Shown piece after piece: positions 50,876-61,544 of a DNA stretch of 64,000 nt. The DNA is from Tistlia sp040905785 (GTDB taxonomy: Bacteria > Pseudomonadota > Alphaproteobacteria > Kiloniellales > DSM-21159). The notes below the pieces were generated by a model. The model worked only from the letters and a program-made list of their open reading frames with translations, was not told the DNA's origin and did no database searches. Location: the NCBI RefSeq assembly GCF_040905785.1, contig NZ_JBBDQW010000069.1:26631-90630 (forward strand). Direction: 5' to 3'. The first letter of the stretch is position 1. Each line of letters starts with the position of its first letter. Position numbers and translations under genes: made by a program.

Positions 50876-51769
50876 ATGGCCGCGCCGCTTTCCTCGATGA
50901 CCGGATTCGCGCGCGTCGACGGCGGCGACGGCCAGCTAAGCTGGACCTGGGAGCTGAAGAGCGTCAACGGCAAGGGGCTCGACCTGCGCTGCCGGCTGCC
51001 CTCGGGCTGGGACAGCCTGGAGCAGCCGCTGCGCCAGCGCACCGCGGCGCGGCTCAAGCGCGGCAACCTCCAGGTCGGCTTCCAGTACGTCGCCGCCCAG
51101 TCGCGGGCACGCCCGCGCATCGACGCCGAGGCCTTCGCCGAGCTCTACCGCCAGACCGCCGAGCTGGCCCGCTCGATGAAGCTGCCGGCGCCGGGGTTCG
51201 AGACCATCCTGGGCCTGCGCGGCGTCGTCGAGGTGGCGGAGGAGGCCGACGATCCCGAGACGCGGGAGGCGCGCCTGGCCGCCGCCCTGGCCGACTTCGA
51301 GCAGGCGCTCGAGCAGCTGATCGCCGATCGCGACGCGGAGGGCGCGCGCCTCGGGGCGGTGCTGGACGGCCATCTCGCCGAGGTCGAGGCGCTGGTCGCC
51401 CGGGCCCGCGCCCTGGCCGCCGCCCAGCCGGAAGCGCTGCGCCGGCGCCTACGCGAGCAGGTCGAGTCGCTGCTCCAGGCGAGCCCCGCCCTGTCCGAGG
51501 AGCGCCTGGCCCAGGAGGCGGCGCTGCTCGCCACCAAGGCCGACGTGCGCGAGGAGCTCGACCGCCTGGAGGGCCACGTCGAGGCGGCGCGCGCGCTGCT
51601 GGCCGAGGGCCAGGGCGTCGGCCGGCGCCTCGACTTCCTCTGCCAGGAGTTCAGCCGCGAGGCCAACACGCTCTGCTCCAAGTCCGGCGACCCCGAGCTG
51701 ACCCGCCTCGGCCTCCACCTGAAGGCGACGATCGATCGCCTGAAGGAGCAGGTCCAGAACCTGGAATGA
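50876..51769 (+). CDS. YicC family endoribonuclease-like protein
   Basis: A 297-residue YicC protein: SSMTGFARVD and WELKSVNGKGLDLRCRLP open the N-terminal domain, and GRRLDFLCQEFSREANTLCSK with the C-terminal LKATIDRLKEQVQNLE are the family signature. E. coli YicC has been linked to RNA turnover; the activity here is inferred. ATG 50876 is used because it matches MTGFAR spacing. Its stop overlaps the gmk start (ATGA), a standard pairing. Confidence 0.94.
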   Translation: MAAPLSSMTGFARVDGGDGQLSWTWELKSVNGKGLDLRCRLPSGWDSLEQPLRQRTAARLKRGNLQVGFQYVAAQSRARPRIDAEAFAELYRQTAELARSMKLPAPGFETILGLRGVVEVAEEADDPETREARLAAALADFEQALEQLIADRDAEGARLGAVLDGHLAEVEALVARARALAAAQPEALRRRLREQVESLLQASPALSEERLAQEAALLATKADVREELDRLEGHVEAARALLAEGQGVGRRLDFLCQEFSREANTLCSKSGDPELTRLGLHLKATIDRLKEQVQNLE

Positions 51770-52428
51770 CGAGAGCCATGGCGGCGAGCAGGGTCGGCTC
51801 GGAAATCCGGCGGCGCGGGCTGATGCTCGTGCTGTCGTCGCCCTCGGGCGCCGGCAAGACGACGATCTCGCGCTCGATCCTGGCGCAGGACCCCGGCATC
51901 CGGCTCTCGGTCTCGGCGACCACGCGCCAGAAGCGCCCGGGCGAGCGCGACGGCGTCGACTACCATTTCGTCGAGGAGGCGCGCTTCCTGGAGATGGTCG
52001 ACTCCGACGCGCTGCTCGAGCACGCCCGCGTCTTCGGCCACCGCTACGGCACGCCGCGCCGGCCGGTCGAGGAGGCGCTCGCCGAGGGCCGCGACGTGCT
52101 GTTCGACATCGACTGGCAGGGCACGCAGCAGCTGGCCGACTCCATGGCCCAGGATCTGGTGCGGGTCTTCATCCTGCCGCCCTCGGTCGAGGAGCTGGAG
52201 CGGCGCCTGCATACCCGCGCCCAGGACAGCGAGGAAGTGGTGCGCCGGCGCATGGCCGAGGCCGCCGAGGAAATGAGCCACTGGGCCGAGTACGACTACA
52301 TCGTGGTCAACGAGCAGATGGACCAGGCGGTCGCCGACGTCCGCTCGATCCTGCGCGCGGAGCGCCTGAGGCGCGGCCGCCGCCTCGGCCTCGACTCCTT
52401 CGTCAAGCGCCTGAGAGGCCTCGGCTGA
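51766..52428 (+). CDS. gmk: Guanylate kinase
   Basis: A 220-residue enzyme phosphorylating GMP to GDP. P-loop SSPSGAGKTTISRS, SATTRQKRPGERDGVDYHFV (GMP binding) and DIDWQGTQQL are canonical. A second start (MAASRVGSE) is 12 bases downstream. It converges with rsmA, the stops 6 bases apart. Confidence 0.97.
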   Translation: MTRAMAASRVGSEIRRRGLMLVLSSPSGAGKTTISRSILAQDPGIRLSVSATTRQKRPGERDGVDYHFVEEARFLEMVDSDALLEHARVFGHRYGTPRRPVEEALAEGRDVLFDIDWQGTQQLADSMAQDLVRVFILPPSVEELERRLHTRAQDSEEVVRRRMAEAAEEMSHWAEYDYIVVNEQMDQAVADVRSILRAERLRRGRRLGLDSFVKRLRGLG

Positions 52429-52434
52429 GGCGCC

Positions 52435-53322
52435 TCAGTCGAGGGTCCGCACCGCTTCGGCCAGGGCGCAGAAGGCCTCGACCGGCAGCTCCTCGGCCCG
52501 GGCCGTCTCCGCGATGCCGCAGGCGGCGAGCAGCGGGCGCGGGTCGCCGCCGGGAACGTTCAGGCCCAGGCTCTTCAAGGACTGGCGCAGCATCTTGCGG
52601 CGCTGGCCGAAGGCGGCGGCCGTGACCCGCTCAAGGACGGCGGCCTGGGCCGGCGCCAGCGGCACCGCACGCGGCGTCAGCCGGACGACGCTGGAGGTCA
52701 CCTTGGGCGGCGGCGTGAAGGCCTGGGCCGGCAGGTCGAACAGCGCGTCCACGGTGCAGAGCCACTGGGTCATCACCGAGAGCCGGCCATAGGCCTTGCT
52801 GCGCGGCACCGCGGCGAGGCGCTCGGCGACCTCCTTCTGGAACATCAGGGTCAGCGATTCGAAGGCCTGCGGGTCGCGCGCCAGGGCCGCGAGCCAGCCG
52901 AGCAGCAGGGGTGTCGCGACGTTGTATGGCAGGTTGGCGACGATCCGGCGCGGCGCTTCGCCCAGGGTCTCGGCGGCGACGGTCAGGGCGTCGGCCTGCA
53001 GCAGCTCGAGCCGCCCGCCGCTGGCGGCGGCGATCTCCGTCAGCGCCGCCAGGCAGCGCTCGTCGCGCTCGATCGCCACGACCCGCTCGGCACCGGCCAG
53101 CAGCAGCGCGCGGGTCAGGCCGCCGGGGCCGGGCCCGATCTCGATCGTGGTGCCTTGGCCGAGCGGGCCGGCGCTGCGCGCGATCCGGCCGGTGACGTTG
53201 AGGTCGAGCAGGAAGTGCTGGCCGAGCGCCTTGCGCGCGCCCAGGGCATGTCGCGCGATCACCTCGCGCAGGGGCGGCAGCGCGGCAAGCGCGCGCAGCG
53301 AGGCTTCGGAGGCCTCAGGCAA
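52435..53322 (-). CDS. rsmA: 16S rRNA (adenine1518/1519-N6)-dimethyltransferase
   Basis: A 295-residue KsgA/RsmA. LGQHFLLDLNVTGRIAR, EIGPGPGGLTRALL (SAM site) and the catalytic NLPYNVATPLL are present, with QRRKMLRQSLKSLG near the C-terminus. It dimethylates two adenosines late in 30S assembly. Its start overlaps the pdxA end by 8 bases in the lptG-lptD-surA-pdxA-rsmA operon. Confidence 0.97.
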   Translation of the reverse strand: MPEASEASLRALAALPPLREVIARHALGARKALGQHFLLDLNVTGRIARSAGPLGQGTTIEIGPGPGGLTRALLLAGAERVVAIERDERCLAALTEIAAASGGRLELLQADALTVAAETLGEAPRRIVANLPYNVATPLLLGWLAALARDPQAFESLTLMFQKEVAERLAAVPRSKAYGRLSVMTQWLCTVDALFDLPAQAFTPPPKVTSSVVRLTPRAVPLAPAQAAVLERVTAAAFGQRRKMLRQSLKSLGLNVPGGDPRPLLAACGIAETARAEELPVEAFCALAEAVRTLD

Positions 53323-54391
53323 GGGCGCTGCCGACCACGGCCGGCTTCTCGGCCCCTGCCTCGAGTCGGGCCCGGGCCATCTCGCCGGCGAGCCGCAGGG
53401 CCGCGACCAGGCTCGACGGGCTGGCCGTTCCTCTGCCGGCGATGTCGAGCGCGGTGCCGTGGTCGGGCGAAGTGCGGACGAAGGGCAGGCCGAGCGTGAC
53501 GTTGACCGCGCCCTCGAAGTCCAGGGTCTTGACGGGGATCAGGGCCTGGTCGTGATACATGCAGAGCGCCACGTCGTAGCGCCGCCGGGCCGCCGCGTGG
53601 AACAGGGTGTCGGCCGGCAGGGGGCCGACCGCGACGATGCCTTCGGCTTGCAGCCGCTCGACCGCCGGCCCGACGATCTCGAGGTCCTCGGCGCCCAGGG
53701 CCCCGCCCTCGCCGGCGTGGGGATTGAGGCCGGCGACCGCGAGCCGGGGCCGCGGGATCGCGAAGTCGCGGGCCAGCGCCGCGGCGACGATCCGCCCCGC
53801 CCGCACGATGGCCGCGACCGAGAGGCTCTCGATCGCCCGCCTCAGCGAGAGGTGCACGGTCACCGGCACGACCCGCAGCTGCGGGCAGGCCAGCATCATG
53901 ACCGGCACGGCGCCGCCGCCCGCCAGCTCGGCCAGGAACTCCGTGTGGCCGGGGTGCGGGAAGCCGGCCCGGTAGAGTGCGGCCTTCTGGATCGGGTTGG
54001 TGACCAGGGCGCCGGCGCGGCCGCTCGAGACCAGCTCGACGGCGCGGCGGATCGATTCGATGACGGCCGCGGCCGTGGCGCTGCTCGGCCGGCCGGCCTC
54101 GGCCTCGACCGCCATGCCGAGCGGCAGCACCGGCAGCGCGCGGCCGAAGGCGCCGGCGGCCTGCTCCGGGGCGTCCAGCGTCTCGATGGGCACCGCCCAG
54201 CCGAGCCGCGCGGCCAGGGCGGCGAGGCGCCGCGGGTCGTCGAGCAGGAAGAAGGGCGCCAGGCGCTGCTCGGTCCGGCGGCTCCAGGCGGCGAGGGCGA
54301 TCTCGCCGCCGATACCGGCCGGCTCTCCCATCGTCAGGGCGAGCGGCAGGGGCGGCGCGGAGGCGGGGCGGGGCGCCGCGGGCGCCGCCAT
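53315..54391 (-). CDS. pdxA: 4-hydroxythreonine-4-phosphate dehydrogenase
   Basis: A 358-residue PdxA of pyridoxal phosphate synthesis. LALTMGEPAGIGGEI, TNPIQKAALY, HPGHTEFLAEL (metal His), LNPHAGEGGALGAED and CMYHDQALIPVKTL are all present. ATG 54391 shares a base with the surA stop. The surA-pdxA-rsmA order is conserved in proteobacteria. Confidence 0.97.
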   Translation of the reverse strand: MAAPAAPRPASAPPLPLALTMGEPAGIGGEIALAAWSRRTEQRLAPFFLLDDPRRLAALAARLGWAVPIETLDAPEQAAGAFGRALPVLPLGMAVEAEAGRPSSATAAAVIESIRRAVELVSSGRAGALVTNPIQKAALYRAGFPHPGHTEFLAELAGGGAVPVMMLACPQLRVVPVTVHLSLRRAIESLSVAAIVRAGRIVAAALARDFAIPRPRLAVAGLNPHAGEGGALGAEDLEIVGPAVERLQAEGIVAVGPLPADTLFHAAARRRYDVALCMYHDQALIPVKTLDFEGAVNVTLGLPFVRTSPDHGTALDIAGRGTASPSSLVAALRLAGEMARARLEAGAEKPAVVGSALA

Positions 54392-55686
54392 CACACGCGG
54401 ATGTCGATGTTCGCCGCGCGCCGCAGGTCGCGCAGGTAGCGCTGGGCTTCCAGTTCGACTTTCTCTCGACTCATCCGCTCGGCGATCTGGTCGCGGCCCA
54501 TGCCGTCGCTCTGCTCGCGCAGGCAGACGACCAGCACGTTGGCCGCGCCGTTGGCGGCGATCGGCTCGCTCGGCTGGCCGATCGGCAGCGTTCGCACCAT
54601 CCCACGGATGCTCTCGGGCAGGGCGTCGAGCGGCAGGTCGCCGGCGCTGTCGGAGGTCTGGCCGCCGATCTCGACGGCCAGGGCGTCGGCCTGGGCGCAG
54701 CTCTGGATGTCGGCGGTGAGGCGCGCCGCCTCGGCGACGGCGGCCTGCTCCTCGCCGGGGGCGTGGGGCACGGCGATGCGGCTCAGGCGCACCTTGGTCT
54801 CGCTGCCGCCGCCGCCGGTGCCGGTGCGCCGGTCGCGCAGCAGCACGAGATAGTAGCCGGAGATGGAGCGGATCGGCCCCGCCATCTCGCCCGACTGCAT
54901 CTGTTCGACCCTGGCGCCGACCTCGGGCGGCAGCTCGCTCTGCAGCAGCCAGCCGAGATCGCCGCCGACCGAGGCGGTGGCGGCCTGGGAGAACTGCCGG
55001 GCGACCTCGGAGAAGGGCGCGCCCTGGCGGATCTGCTCGGCCAGGCGCTCGCTGGTCGTGCGCACCTCGGCCTCCTGGTCGGCGTCGTCGAAGCTGAGGA
55101 AGATCTCGGCGACCCGGACGACCTGCTGGCCCTCGCCCTCCTTGAGACGGGTCAGCAGGTCGGTGACCTCGTCCTCGCCGATCTGGACGCGCGGCCGGAT
55201 CCGGCGGTCGACCACCGCCCGCCAGGTCAGCGCGGCCCTGACCTGCTGCTTCAGCGCCTGCGGCAGGATACCGGCGCCGCGAATGGCCTCGGCGAACTGC
55301 TCGGGCGACAGGTTGTTGTTGCCGGCGATCCGCTCGAAGGCTTCCTCGACCTGCTCGTCCGGCACCGAGATGCCGAGGCGTTCGGCCTCCTGCATCTGCA
55401 GCCGCTCGTCGATGAGCTGGCGCATCACCGGCCGCAGCAGGCGCTGCCGCGCCTCCGGCGCATCCTGGACGCCGGCACCGGACATCGCGATGCGCAGGCG
55501 CATCTCCAAGTCCAAGGCCGAGACGATCTCGTCGTTGACCACGGCGGCGGCGCGCATCGTCGTCTCCTGCCCCTGGGCGCTTCCGGGCAGCGACCCTGCG
55601 GACAGGGCCGCGAAAGTCGGCAGCAGGAGGCAGAGCAGCAGGCGGCGAACGATCATGGGCTGGGCTTTCGGTGGCTTCGGCGACAT
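54391..55686 (-). CDS. surA: Periplasmic chaperone/peptidyl-prolyl isomerase SurA
   Basis: A 431-residue protein with a signal peptide (IVRRLLLCLLLPTFAALSAG, cleavage near AQGQE). The SurA N-domain (VVNDEIVSALDLEMRLRIAM) is followed by one parvulin-type domain (VRVAEIFLSFDDAD to GYYLVLLRDRR) and a C-terminal segment. It escorts outer-membrane proteins such as LptD, encoded just upstream. Start 55686 has AGGGG close by; ATG 55656 is an alternative. Confidence 0.93.
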   Translation of the reverse strand: MSPKPPKAQPMIVRRLLLCLLLPTFAALSAGSLPGSAQGQETTMRAAAVVNDEIVSALDLEMRLRIAMSGAGVQDAPEARQRLLRPVMRQLIDERLQMQEAERLGISVPDEQVEEAFERIAGNNNLSPEQFAEAIRGAGILPQALKQQVRAALTWRAVVDRRIRPRVQIGEDEVTDLLTRLKEGEGQQVVRVAEIFLSFDDADQEAEVRTTSERLAEQIRQGAPFSEVARQFSQAATASVGGDLGWLLQSELPPEVGARVEQMQSGEMAGPIRSISGYYLVLLRDRRTGTGGGGSETKVRLSRIAVPHAPGEEQAAVAEAARLTADIQSCAQADALAVEIGGQTSDSAGDLPLDALPESIRGMVRTLPIGQPSEPIAANGAANVLVVCLREQSDGMGRDQIAERMSREKVELEAQRYLRDLRRAANIDIRV

Positions 55687-55835
55687 GCCCCTGATCTATG
55701 GGCTTTGCCGAGCTGACGCAATCATAGGGGCGCGCCGCCGCCCGGACAATGCGGGCCGGCGCGGCGGACATTGCGACGCAGGAGAGCCGGCGGCGCAGCG
55801 GGCCGCGGGCTCCGCCGACGATCGGACGGCCGTGC

Positions 55836-58073
55836 TCAGCCGCCGGCGACGTTGCCCAGATGCTTCAGCGTCAGGAAGAAGGTGAATTGCGAGTTGTTGC
55901 CGACCTCCCTGTTGTCGGTGAACTCGGTGGTGTGGTTGAAGCCGAGCAGCACGCATTCGTCCTGGTAGTAGAGACTGGCGGAGACACTGCGCGTCTCGTC
56001 GTCGACGAGATCGTGGGTCGCGCCGATCGAGCCGCGCCAGTAGGTCGAGAGCCGCGAGCCTACGCTGAGCCTGATCTGCTCGCGATCCGGAAAGCCGGTC
56101 GAATCATCGTCCTCGAGAAAGTCCTCGTTGCCCTCGACCGAGAGGTAGGTCAGCGAAAGGCGGAAGGCGGGGACGCCCGCCGTCAGGGTCGCCTCGCTGC
56201 GCCGCAGATCCAGGCTGTCCTTGTCGGCACGGAAGCGGTAGCTGAGATCGAACTCGGGGATCGGCTGCAGGAAGACGCGGCCGACGTAGTCCGAGAAGTT
56301 GTCCGCCAGGCCGGATTCCGGTGCGAAGACGCCCTCGGTGACCGGCCGCCAGCTCTGGCCGAGGAAGGCCTGGGAGAACAGGCCGCCGGGCGAGACGAAG
56401 GTGTATTGCAGGCCGTAGTCGATCCGGCTTCCGGTATCGATGAGGTCGCGGCCGGTGAAGCGGTCGGGCCGGAAGATGTTGGTGTCGTCGAACTCGAAGT
56501 CGACGCTGTCCTCGTTCGGGATGTCGTCGTTCTGGCCGAATCTCGGGGCCAGCACGGCGTGGGCGATCGGCTCGATGATCTGGCTCGATTCGCCGACGGA
56601 ACCGATCCAGGGATAGCGCCACTCGAGGCTGACCTGCGGAAAGGCGCGGGCGACCGTGAAGGAGTCGCCCTCGACCGGGTCGACGTCGTCGGGATTGCTC
56701 GGGTCGTGGCCGTCGACCCAGTAGATGTCGCTCTGAACGCCGATCCGGAAGCGGTACACGTCGCCCATCGGGCTGGTGTAGGGCAGGTGCCAGGCGGTGA
56801 TCGCCGAGGCGCGCTTGCTGTCGCGGCCCTCCAGTCGGGTCAGGTTCCAGACGTTGGCGTCGACGGTGTAGTAGCCGCCCGCCACCCCCGGCTCGCTGAC
56901 GTAGTTGGCGTCGATCGTCGGCAGGGCGATCACCTGCTCGGCGTCGGACTCCCCGGAGCGCTGCGTCTGGTACCAGAAGCTGTTAGCGCCCAGGTAGTTG
57001 CGGCCGCGGAAGCCCTCGACGAAGCCGCGGCTGGTCAGGCGGTTCTCGTCGCCGAAGCCGAAGGTGCGCCGGTAGTTCTTGTCGGTCGAGCGATTGAGGT
57101 CCCAGCCGGCGCGGAAGTAGTCGTTGATGTCGAAGCGCGCGGACTGGTCGATGTCGCCGCGGAACACGTTGGTCAGGCGCTCGCCCTGGTCCGGCTGCAG
57201 GTCGGAGCGGGTGCCGGTCGCGCGGGTCAGGATCTGCCCGTCCTCGAACAGGATGCGGTGCTCGATGCCGAGCAGCAGCTTCTGCTCGGTCGAGAGCCGC
57301 GGGGTGATCGTCATGTCGTGGTTCGAGGCGAAGTTCGCGAAGTAGGGCACGTCGACGTAGCTGCCCTGGAAGCTCGAGTTGCCGAACGAGGGCCCCAGGA
57401 AGCCGGACTTCTTGTCGACCGTCGGATCGGGGTGGTCGAAGTAGGGAGTGTAGAAGGTCGGCACGCCGAAGAACTCGAGCCGCGCGTTCTTGTAGCGGAT
57501 CATCCGCTCTTCCTTGTCGTGCACGACCCGGTCGGCCTTGAGCTGCCACAGCGGCGCGCGCTCCGGGTGCTCGCGGCACAGCTCGCAGGGCGTGAAGACC
57601 GCGTTGCGCACGGAAGTGCGGTTGGCTTCGGTGCGCACGGCCGTGGTGCCGACCATCCGGCTGTCGTCGATCATCAGCACGCGCAGGCCGCGGATGAAGC
57701 CTTCGGCCAGGTCGTCCGTCAGCTCGGCGTACTCGGCGAACACCACCTCGCCGCCGGGCTCGAGCAGCGAGACGTTGCCGGAGGCCGTGACCACCTCGGT
57801 CTTGAGGTTGTAGGTCACGGTGTCGGCGAGCAGGATTCGCGTGCCCTGGGTGATCTCGACGTTGCCGCGCGCGGTCACGACGCCGAGGACGTCGTCGTAG
57901 TTCACCTCGTCCGCGGTGAAGGCGGCCGGCTCGTCGCTGTCCAGGTCGCCGAGCTGTGCGGCCGCCGGTGCCGCCTGCGCGACCAGGCCGGCGCCGCAGG
58001 CCAGCAGGGCGAGCAGCATCGACAGCAGGCGGCGCCGAAGCCGGCCGGTTTCCTGGAAGCGCCCCTCGGCCAT
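55836..58073 (-). CDS. lptD: LPS assembly outer-membrane protein LptD
   Basis: A 745-residue barrel protein with a signal peptide ending near AAPAAAQLG. The OstA-like domain (about 45-130; GVVTARGNVEITQGTRILLAD) precedes the barrel with FGVPTFYTPYFDHPDP, KKSGFLGPSFG and RFRADKDSL. TPCELCREHP holds the conserved cysteine pair of alphaproteobacterial LptD. It inserts LPS in the outer leaflet. lptG ends 4 bases upstream. Confidence 0.96.
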   Translation of the reverse strand: MAEGRFQETGRLRRRLLSMLLALLACGAGLVAQAAPAAAQLGDLDSDEPAAFTADEVNYDDVLGVVTARGNVEITQGTRILLADTVTYNLKTEVVTASGNVSLLEPGGEVVFAEYAELTDDLAEGFIRGLRVLMIDDSRMVGTTAVRTEANRTSVRNAVFTPCELCREHPERAPLWQLKADRVVHDKEERMIRYKNARLEFFGVPTFYTPYFDHPDPTVDKKSGFLGPSFGNSSFQGSYVDVPYFANFASNHDMTITPRLSTEQKLLLGIEHRILFEDGQILTRATGTRSDLQPDQGERLTNVFRGDIDQSARFDINDYFRAGWDLNRSTDKNYRRTFGFGDENRLTSRGFVEGFRGRNYLGANSFWYQTQRSGESDAEQVIALPTIDANYVSEPGVAGGYYTVDANVWNLTRLEGRDSKRASAITAWHLPYTSPMGDVYRFRIGVQSDIYWVDGHDPSNPDDVDPVEGDSFTVARAFPQVSLEWRYPWIGSVGESSQIIEPIAHAVLAPRFGQNDDIPNEDSVDFEFDDTNIFRPDRFTGRDLIDTGSRIDYGLQYTFVSPGGLFSQAFLGQSWRPVTEGVFAPESGLADNFSDYVGRVFLQPIPEFDLSYRFRADKDSLDLRRSEATLTAGVPAFRLSLTYLSVEGNEDFLEDDDSTGFPDREQIRLSVGSRLSTYWRGSIGATHDLVDDETRSVSASLYYQDECVLLGFNHTTEFTDNREVGNNSQFTFFLTLKHLGNVAGG

Positions 58074-58077
58074 TCCG

Positions 58078-59205
58078 TCAGCCGTCCTCGAGATGCAGCA
58101 GCAGGCTGGTGCCGATCATCAACGAGATGCCGGCTGGGGACCAGGCCGCCAGCAGCACTGGGATCTTTCCCGACAGCCCCAGGGCGAAGACGAAGTTGGT
58201 CAAGAAGTAGAGCACGAAGCCGGTGACCACGCCGGTCAGCAGGATGATGCCGACCTTGCCGCTGCGCTGCGGCCGCAGCGAGAAGCTCGCCGAGAGCAGG
58301 ACCATGGCCGACAGCAGCACGGGCAGCGAGAGCAGCTTGTGGAACTGCAGGAGATGGCGGTTCGCCCGGAAGCCGGCGCGCTCGAGCAGCTCGATGAATC
58401 CGGGCAGGTGCCAGAAGGAGATGGTCTCGGGCGGCGAGAAGCTGTCGAGGATCTTCTCGGACGTCAGAGTCGTCGGCAAGTCCATCTCGGCCTCGGCGCG
58501 CGCCGGCATGCCGGGTTGCGAGACGTAGGCGTCGCGGACCCGCCAGGCCCCCTCGTCGAGCCGGGCGCTCCGGGCGTCGATGCGCTGGACGAACTGGTCC
58601 TCGCCCTGGAACAGGTAGAAGGTCACCTCGTTGAGCACCATCCCGGTCTCCGACGCCCGCTGGGCGTGGATCACGGTCTGGCCGTCGGCCTCCGGCTGGC
58701 GCAGCCACAGGCCGCTCTGCGAGACCGAGAGCTGGGAGGTTCGGTTCTTGATGTGCTCACCCTCGAGCTTGTCGAACTCCTTGAGCAGGACCGCCGCGAC
58801 CGGGTTGAGCAGGCCCACGGCCGCGATGCCGATGATCAGCGAGACGCCGATCGCGGGAAGCAGGAACTGCCAGGCGGAAACGCCTGCGGCGCGCGCCACG
58901 ACCAGCTCGTTGGTGCGCGTCAGCTTCCAGAAGGTGAGCATGCCGGCGCCCAGGATCGTGAAGGGCAGGATCTCCTGGGCGAAGAACGGCAGCCGGTAGA
59001 GCGCCATCTCGACCACCACCGACAGCGGCGTCTCGCTCTGGGCCGAGAGGCGGTCGATCAGGTCGATGATCGAGACCAGCAGGATGATGAAGATCAGCGA
59101 GAAGAAGAGGCCGAAGAACCAGATGCAGAACTGCCGCGAGATGTACAGCGACAGGGTCGTCGAGAGGGTCAGGCGGCGCATCTGCAGCAGCGCGAGTTCG
59201 CTCAC
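58078..59205 (-). CDS. lptG: LPS export ABC permease LptG
   Basis: A 375-residue YjgP/YjgQ permease: helices at about 18-45, 62-90 and 105-130, a periplasmic jellyroll domain in the middle (residues ~135-270), and three C-terminal helices. LPFTILGAGMLTFWKLTRTNELVVARAAGVS is diagnostic. It extracts LPS with LptF and LptB. The usual lptF partner is not next to it; the divergent neighbour is pepA. Assignment as LptG over LptF rests on position beside lptD. Confidence 0.93.
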   Translation of the reverse strand: MSELALLQMRRLTLSTTLSLYISRQFCIWFFGLFFSLIFIILLVSIIDLIDRLSAQSETPLSVVVEMALYRLPFFAQEILPFTILGAGMLTFWKLTRTNELVVARAAGVSAWQFLLPAIGVSLIIGIAAVGLLNPVAAVLLKEFDKLEGEHIKNRTSQLSVSQSGLWLRQPEADGQTVIHAQRASETGMVLNEVTFYLFQGEDQFVQRIDARSARLDEGAWRVRDAYVSQPGMPARAEAEMDLPTTLTSEKILDSFSPPETISFWHLPGFIELLERAGFRANRHLLQFHKLLSLPVLLSAMVLLSASFSLRPQRSGKVGIILLTGVVTGFVLYFLTNFVFALGLSGKIPVLLAAWSPAGISLMIGTSLLLHLEDG

Positions 59206-59488
59206 GTCAGCCTCCGCCGCTCGGACGTGCGCACTGGGCCATGGCTTGTCGTCGTTCCTGTCGGTTCTCGAACCGGTGCCTCGGGCGAAGGCATAGCGGC
59301 TCGGGGTCGGGTTCGTCCAGCGTCAAGCCGGCCTCGGCGAACGGCCCGCCGGCGGTTCGCGCGACACGGCGCTCGCCGGCGGGCGCTGCCCCGGCTGCGT
59401 TGACGGCGCCGCGGTCCTGCCCCTATCTCTATCGCACGCGAGCCTCAGCCGGCCGCCGAGACACCAGAGCAGCAACGGAGCCAGCCTC

Positions 59489-61036
<1,548 letters not shown>

Positions 61037-61085
61037 GGCGGGACCTGCCGGTGCGCCGCGGCAGGGCCCGCGCCGGGAGGCCCCG

Positions 61086-61538
61086 ATGACCGAGGTCCGC
61101 TTCTACCACCTGACCCGCACGCCGCTCGAAGCGGCGCTGCCGCAGCTCCTGCTCAAGACTCTCGAGCGCGGCAAGCGGGCCCTGGTGCGCCTCGCCGATG
61201 CCCGCCGCTGCGAGGCCCTGGCCGACGCCCTGTGGCGCCGCGACGAGCGCGGCTTCCTGCCGCACGGCACCGCCAAGGACGGCTTCCCCGCCGAGCAGCC
61301 GGTCTGGCTGACCCCGGACGCCGAGAACGCCAACGGGGCCGGCTACCTGTTCCTCTGCGACGGCGTGCCGGCCGAGGGGCTGGAGGGCTATGAGCTCTGC
61401 TGTCTGCTGTTCGACGGCGGCGACGGCGAGGCGGTCGAGACCGCGCGCGGCCAGTGGCGGACCCTTGCCGCGGAGGGGCACGAGCTCAGCTACTGGCAGC
61501 AGGACGAGCGCGGAGCCTGGTCGAAGCGCCAGGGCTGA
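61086..61538 (+). CDS. holC: DNA polymerase III chi subunit
   Basis: A 150-residue HolC. EVRFYHLTRTPLEAALPQLL, LWRRDERGFLPHG and PVWLTPDAENANGAGYLFLCDG are the family motifs. Chi links the clamp loader to SSB. It follows pepA as in most alphaproteobacteria. Confidence 0.95.
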   Translation: MTEVRFYHLTRTPLEAALPQLLLKTLERGKRALVRLADARRCEALADALWRRDERGFLPHGTAKDGFPAEQPVWLTPDAENANGAGYLFLCDGVPAEGLEGYELCCLLFDGGDGEAVETARGQWRTLAAEGHELSYWQQDERGAWSKRQG

Positions 61539-61544
61539 GCCGCG

